A stretch of DNA of 9,993 bases, from positions 1 to 9,993 of the forward strand of contig DAOVZA010000041.1 of NCBI GenBank assembly GCA_030635405.1. Reading direction: 5' to 3'. This document shows positions 5,954-9,993 of the stretch, one piece after another. Within the stretch, counting starts at the first letter, position 1. Every line of letters begins with the position of its first letter. The notes under the pieces were generated by a model, which did not search any database, was not told the DNA's origin, and saw only the letters and a list, made by a program, of their open reading frames with translations. The position numbers and the translations under genes are program-made. The DNA is from Desulfocapsa sp. Its GTDB lineage: Bacteria > Desulfobacterota > Desulfobulbia > Desulfobulbales > Desulfocapsaceae.

Positions 5954-7894
5954 TTAAGCGACACCGCTTCCTGGAGGAACAGGTGCGCTCACGGTTGCAA
6001 GAACCAGACGACTTTCCCCGTCTTCTTCCACCTTGGCAGCAAGCACCATCCCCTGAGACTCAACGCCCATCAATTTTACAGGCTGTAGATTAGCAACAAT
6101 AAGCACCTGCATGCCTGGAAGATCCTGCGGATTATAATATTCTGCAATCCCTGCCACTATCACTCTTTCTTCTGGTGCCTTAACGGTGAGTTTCAATAAA
6201 CGATCTGATTTTTTTACAGGTTCCGCTGTTACTATTTCTGCAACCTTCAACTGTACTTTCTGAAATTGATCGAAAGTAATTACACCCTCAATTATTTCGT
6301 TTTTCTTCTTATTCTTTTTTGTACTCTTCTTTTTTGCTTCCTGCTTAGGGGCTTGTTGCTTCTTTTTTGTATCAACTCGTGGAAAAAGAGCATCGATCTT
6401 TTGTAAAGTACTCCCAGCCTCAAGCTTTCCCCAGCTCCCATTGACACGTAGATCCTGTACAAGTGGACTATCTTCTGCTAGCCCCAACCCAAAAGCCATC
6501 TTTTTACAGGTTTCTGGCATTACTGGTTGCAACATTAATGTGAGCAGACGCAGTGTTTCCACCAGATTATAGAGCACAGTGTGCAGACGACCAACTCGTT
6601 CCGGATCTTTAACAAGAGCCCATGGCTCATTAGTCACAATATATTTATTGGCCTGACTGATCAATTCCCACACCGACTGCAAGGCACGGTGGAACTGAAA
6701 ATTGTTCATGGTTTCCTGATATGTTACAAGCACCTTTTCTGCAAGTTCTGAAAGGACAGTATCGTCATCAGCACTAATCGGTGCCGGCACTACACCATCC
6801 GTGTATTTAACCAGCATGGCAGTGGCGCGACTGTAGAGATTACCAAGGTCATTGGCAAGATCTGAATTCTTTCTGGACACTATGGCATCGGCACTAAATG
6901 AAGCATCGAGACCAAAGGACATTTCACGAAGAGAAAAATAGCGGATACTATCCACACCGTACTCTTCAATAAGCTCTGCAGGCCGTATCACATTACCTAT
7001 ACTCTTTGACATCTTCGTCGCATCCACATTCCAGTAACCATGGACATGGAGTTTTTTATAGAGCGGCAATCCCATGGAAAGTATCATGGTGGGCCAATAA
7101 ATAGCATGGGGTTTCAGGATATCCTTTGCAATCACATGCTCGGCAACAGCCCAGTTTTCAGCAAATATATCGCCATCCGGATATCCGATACCTGTGAGAT
7201 AATTAATAAGTGCATCAAACCAGACATAGGTGACAAACTTATCATCAAATGGAAGGGGAATCCCCCAGGTTAGTCGTGATGTAGGACGAGATATACAAAG
7301 ATCTTCAAGAGGTTCGCTTAGGAATGAAAGTACCTCGTTCTTGTAACGTTCCGGAGTGATAAAATCAGGATTCGCATTAATATGATCAATCAAATCCTGC
7401 TGGTACTTTGACATCCTGAAGAAATAATTCTCTTCAGTGATTTCGTCAGGTACGGTGAGATGATCAGGGCATTTCCCATCAACCAGCTCTTTTTCGGTTA
7501 GAAATCGTTCACAACCTGTGCAGTACAACCCCGTATATTTATCAAAATAAATATCACCCTTATCATACACATTCTGCAAAATACCCTGCACCGTTGCCAC
7601 ATGTTCGGCATCGGTTGTACGAATAAAATTATCGGGGGCAATGTCAAGCAGCGGCCAGGTGTCACTGAACATCTTACTGATCCGATCAACATACTCTTTA
7701 GGACTGACATCTTCTCTTGTTGCAGCTTCTACTATTTTATCTCCATGCTCATCGGTGCCTGTCTGGAACCTGACATCATCGCCACTGATACGTTTAAATC
7801 TAGCGTAGGTATCAGCTACAATGGTAGTATAAGCATGACCAAGATGCGGCTGCGCATTTACATAATAAATAGGGGTTGTTATATAGGTTGTCAT
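5954..7894 (-). CDS. metG: Methionyl-tRNA synthetase with C-terminal tRNA-binding domain
   Basis: The enzyme charges tRNA-Met with methionine in the cytosol and is essential for initiation and elongation. The class I signatures are PHLGH (16-20, the HIGH motif) and KMSKS (294-298). The connective-peptide zinc site reads CTGC (C125, C128) and CPDH (C142, H145), a single-knuckle arrangement. The anticodon-binding helical domain lies at about 340-500 and contains NEPWALVKD (422-430). A lysine-rich linker (about 510-532) leads to a Trbp111-like OB-fold domain (about 541-646: FDQFQKVQLKVAEI at its start), which mediates dimerisation and tRNA binding in homologs. Its 646 residues fit this two-domain type. 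The ATG start gives the canonical YITTPIYYVN N terminus, but no convincing Shine-Dalgarno precedes it. The 134-bp gap to ricT is AT-rich and may hold an internal promoter, though I see no good match; no T-box-like leader is evident. Confidence 0.97.
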   Translation of the reverse strand: MTTYITTPIYYVNAQPHLGHAYTTIVADTYARFKRISGDDVRFQTGTDEHGDKIVEAATREDVSPKEYVDRISKMFSDTWPLLDIAPDNFIRTTDAEHVATVQGILQNVYDKGDIYFDKYTGLYCTGCERFLTEKELVDGKCPDHLTVPDEITEENYFFRMSKYQQDLIDHINANPDFITPERYKNEVLSFLSEPLEDLCISRPTSRLTWGIPLPFDDKFVTYVWFDALINYLTGIGYPDGDIFAENWAVAEHVIAKDILKPHAIYWPTMILSMGLPLYKKLHVHGYWNVDATKMSKSIGNVIRPAELIEEYGVDSIRYFSLREMSFGLDASFSADAIVSRKNSDLANDLGNLYSRATAMLVKYTDGVVPAPISADDDTVLSELAEKVLVTYQETMNNFQFHRALQSVWELISQANKYIVTNEPWALVKDPERVGRLHTVLYNLVETLRLLTLMLQPVMPETCKKMAFGLGLAEDSPLVQDLRVNGSWGKLEAGSTLQKIDALFPRVDTKKKQQAPKQEAKKKSTKKNKKKNEIIEGVITFDQFQKVQLKVAEIVTAEPVKKSDRLLKLTVKAPEERVIVAGIAEYYNPQDLPGMQVLIVANLQPVKLMGVESQGMVLAAKVEEDGESRLVLATVSAPVPPGSGVA

Positions 7895-8028
7895 TTCAAT
7901 TTAAGGTAACTTTCCCAGCATTCCCTGTGTATTCCAAAAAGCAGAACAACAGGAAATTTTGCTAAACAGCTACATCTAATTTTTCTTTGTTATTTTCAAT
8001 CCTAAAAAGACAATCAAACTCAAAAGTT

Positions 8029-8961
8029 TTACTCTTTTTTGTCTGATTTCTGTTCCTTTTTTCCTTTATTGCTCTTCTTCTCTGGCTTTACAGGTTCCGC
8101 ATTCTTCCACTGCTCTCCCTCTAAAACCTGAACATCACCATTTTCAGCCAATACCTGTACGGTACCCTGCAGGGGATTTTGTCGTTTCACCCGATAACAC
8201 ACGCCATCGACCATGATCTTCTTGCCAGGACGAGGCATGCCTTTACGTTCTCTTTTGTAGGTCTCAAACTCATAGGTCAAGCAGCAAAGCAGACGGTTAC
8301 AGACACCGGATATTTTTGCTGGATTCAAGGGCAGATCCTGCTCCTTCGCCATTTTTATAGAAACGGAATCAAATTTTTTCATGTAACCGGAGCAGCAGAG
8401 CTCACGTCCACACGTTCCAAGTCCACCGATCATCTTTGTTTCATGGCGAACTCCAACCTGACGCATCTCAACCCGGGTTCTAAATTCCTGAACCAGATCT
8501 TTCACCAATGCCCGAAAATCCACACGTTTATCAGCAGTGAAATAAAAAATCATCTTACTACCGTTAAAAAATCTCTCCACACGAACCAGACGCATTTGTA
8601 AAGTATGCCGCTTGATCAAGTCCTTGCACGTTGTAAATGCCCCCGCTTCTTCACGAGGAATTACCTCGTAACGGTTACACTCTTCAGAAGTAGCCCGCCG
8701 TGATATTTCGTAACTCGCCCTTCGCTCTACCTCTGAATCCCGACAGGCAGGAGCAGTATTGATGATACAGGCAGGCTCCAGGCCATACTCACCATGCACC
8801 ATTACAACATCATCTCTTTTCAGATCATCAAGGAGAGTTGACGCTGTAAATTCCTGCCCTTGAAGCCGAAACCGGATTCTATAAAAATATTTCAACTGCG
8901 GCAATTTCCCACCTTCAACGTCGGAACTTCCGCTTTCAACTTGTTGCTGTTCTTCTGCCAT
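8029..8961 (-). CDS. ricT: PSP1-family protein RicT/YaaT-like
   Basis: This 310-residue protein belongs to the PSP1 C-terminal domain family. In Bacillus subtilis the homolog RicT (YaaT) forms a Fe-S-containing complex with RicA and RicF that affects RNase Y, mRNA maturation and sporulation/competence phosphorelay; whether partners exist here is unknown. The diagnostic region is GTCGRELCCSG (182-192) followed by GVCNRLLCCLTYE (219-231), giving C184, C189, C190, C221, C226 and C227 as likely cluster ligands. The N terminus (1-20) is acidic and Gln/Ser-rich, and the C terminus (292-310) is a Lys-rich low-complexity tail. The ATG begins 8 bp after the holB stop, indicating tight coupling. The order holB-yaaT is the same as in Bacillus. 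Family assignment is strong; the biochemical role in this lineage is inferred. Confidence 0.92.
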   Translation of the reverse strand: MAEEQQQVESGSSDVEGGKLPQLKYFYRIRFRLQGQEFTASTLLDDLKRDDVVMVHGEYGLEPACIINTAPACRDSEVERRASYEISRRATSEECNRYEVIPREEAGAFTTCKDLIKRHTLQMRLVRVERFFNGSKMIFYFTADKRVDFRALVKDLVQEFRTRVEMRQVGVRHETKMIGGLGTCGRELCCSGYMKKFDSVSIKMAKEQDLPLNPAKISGVCNRLLCCLTYEFETYKRERKGMPRPGKKIMVDGVCYRVKRQNPLQGTVQVLAENGDVQVLEGEQWKNAEPVKPEKKSNKGKKEQKSDKKE

Positions 8962-8969
8962 AATCTCGT

Positions 8970-9986
8970 CTATTCTTTCAGGCGAAAGAGAAGTACCTCA
9001 CACACAAGTGTTCGGTTACAGTTTCGTCCCAATTCCTTTTCTGCCTGGTTAATGGCTTGTAGTTTAGCAAAATACTGTTCAGACTTCCAGTCTTTCCGTT
9101 TAGTCAGAGTCTCCGCTTCCACCTGCTGACCATGGATGTCAAAGAGACAATCTCTGACCCACAGCCTGATAAGTGAAAAAAGATGGGGCAAATTTTCCTT
9201 CAACGCTGCCATCTCCTCTGCCATCATTAATACTCGGCTCACGTCCTGAGCATCACTGCCGCTTTGATCAACAAGTAAGCTAAGCAAACTATTCCAGATA
9301 TCCACCAGATCGAGGCGTTGCAGTAACTCGGCCCTGCCGGGGCTGCCTTCTGCCAGTCTTGCAAGAAGCAGAGCTGTTTCAGCATCAAGTGTCTCATCCT
9401 TTTCAGTGAGAATCGTGGTGGTCTCGTTGGTTGTCAACGCATAAAAGGGGATGGATTGACACCTTGAGATAATCGTCTGCAATACATTCCCCGTCGAATC
9501 TGCCGTGAGAATCAAAAGATTGTTTTCAGGAGGCTCTTCAAGGGTTTTAAGCAGACAATTTGCCGCTTCTTGGCGCATGGTATGAACATCTTCTATCAAT
9601 ACAACTCGTGTTTTTGCCTCATAGGGGGCAAAAGAGAGCTGCTTGATTAGATTGCGAACCTGAGCAATTTTAATAGCGCCCTTAACAGGAGCTACCAACA
9701 AAAAATCAGGATGCATTCCCGATGCATGTTTTTTACACGACGAACACACTCCGCAGCCAGATAAGCCATCTCGCTCACCACAGTTTACTGCTGCACTCAA
9801 ACCTCTTGCAAAGAGCTGCTTGCCAACCCCTTCAGGCCCACGAAAGAGATAGGCATGAGCAAGTCTATCTGCGGCAAGACTTCTGTTTATTAGATTTCTT
9901 GCCTGATGTTGACCGTAAAAGGGTTTATTGGCTATGCGAAGCTCAGTTGTTTTACTGTTAAGCATTGGTTCCATGGTACTGTTCAA
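8970..9986 (-). CDS. holB: DNA polymerase III delta' subunit (clamp loader), start uncertain
   Basis: Delta' is part of the clamp-loader complex that loads the beta sliding clamp at primed sites. The AAA+ core is visible: FYGQHQAR and RLAHAYLFRGPEGVGK with a P-loop at 50-57, a zinc module (C69, C78, C81, C84), a Walker B-like VVLIEDVHTM (128-137), LKTLEEPPENN (146-156), and the SRC motif at 174-176. A helical C-terminal region follows to residue 338. The P-loop is intact with GVGK, which is often degenerate in E. coli-type delta'. The listed start is a TTG at 9986; the frame stays open to the window edge, and ATGs at 9974 and 9965 (residues 5 and 8) are alternatives, so the true start could also lie beyond the window. 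tmk is a common upstream neighbour in relatives but is not visible here. It heads the minus-strand gene train. Confidence 0.92.
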   Translation of the reverse strand: MNSTMEPMLNSKTTELRIANKPFYGQHQARNLINRSLAADRLAHAYLFRGPEGVGKQLFARGLSAAVNCGERDGLSGCGVCSSCKKHASGMHPDFLLVAPVKGAIKIAQVRNLIKQLSFAPYEAKTRVVLIEDVHTMRQEAANCLLKTLEEPPENNLLILTADSTGNVLQTIISRCQSIPFYALTTNETTTILTEKDETLDAETALLLARLAEGSPGRAELLQRLDLVDIWNSLLSLLVDQSGSDAQDVSRVLMMAEEMAALKENLPHLFSLIRLWVRDCLFDIHGQQVEAETLTKRKDWKSEQYFAKLQAINQAEKELGRNCNRTLVCEVLLFRLKE

Positions 9987-9993
9987 AAAACAA

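Noticed and set aside
6299..6367. Lys-rich A-tract region of metG as a possible frameshift or gene-fusion scar
   Set aside because: The reading frame continues unbroken into a normal tRNA-binding domain, and such linkers are usual in this synthetase type.
7895..8028. Possible leader RNA, riboswitch or promoter before metG
   Set aside because: The 134-bp gap is AT-rich, with only weak hexamer matches (such as TTGATT with AATAAC) and no stable stem or T-box-like element that I can see.

Overview
This window looks like chromosomal housekeeping DNA from a Gram-negative, Deltaproteobacteria-type (Desulfobacterota) organism, possibly a Desulfobulbales-like sulfate reducer. That placement is inferred from gene order (holB-ricT-metG followed by yggT-divIVA-yggU), the presence of a DivIVA-domain protein next to Gram-negative-type genes, and a GC content that looks to be in the mid-40s by eye. 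No alignment or search could be run. I see no mobile elements, tRNAs, rRNAs, CRISPR arrays or phage genes.

Layout. Positions 65-3520 hold three plus-strand genes: an unrecognised soluble 238-residue protein, the membrane zinc protease HtpX (with a promoter-like region and a palindrome in front of it), and a UbiB/AarF-family ABC1 atypical kinase with two C-terminal membrane helices. From the right edge down to 3526 runs a minus-strand gene train: holB (clamp-loader delta' subunit), ricT/yaaT (PSP1-family, cysteine-rich), metG (methionyl-tRNA synthetase with a C-terminal tRNA-binding domain), yggT, a long DivIVA-domain coiled-coil protein, yggU (DUF167), and a divergent triosephosphate isomerase homolog. 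The two groups converge tail to tail with only 5 bp between stop codons at 3520/3526.

How the genes fit together. The minus-strand train is tightly packed, with gaps of 8-65 bp apart from 134 bp between ricT and metG, so it is probably one operon or two overlapping transcription units. It links replication (holB), translation (metG), envelope or polar growth functions (yggT, divIVA) and a TIM-barrel protein. The plus-strand genes concern membrane protein quality control (htpX) and probably isoprenoid quinone or lipid metabolism (ubiB-like).

The most noteworthy signal is the TIM homolog. It keeps the catalytic Lys (K10), His (H96) and phosphate-loop motifs, but the general-base glutamate of the YEPxWAIG loop is replaced by glycine (G153), and the loop-6 hinge and helix 5 region are altered or shortened. 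It may have lost or changed its activity. Other points worth a second look are the perfect 17-bp palindrome overlapping the -35 box of htpX, the long acidic tail of the DivIVA protein, and the uncharacterised first gene. I do not see a clear new multi-gene defence or metabolic system here.
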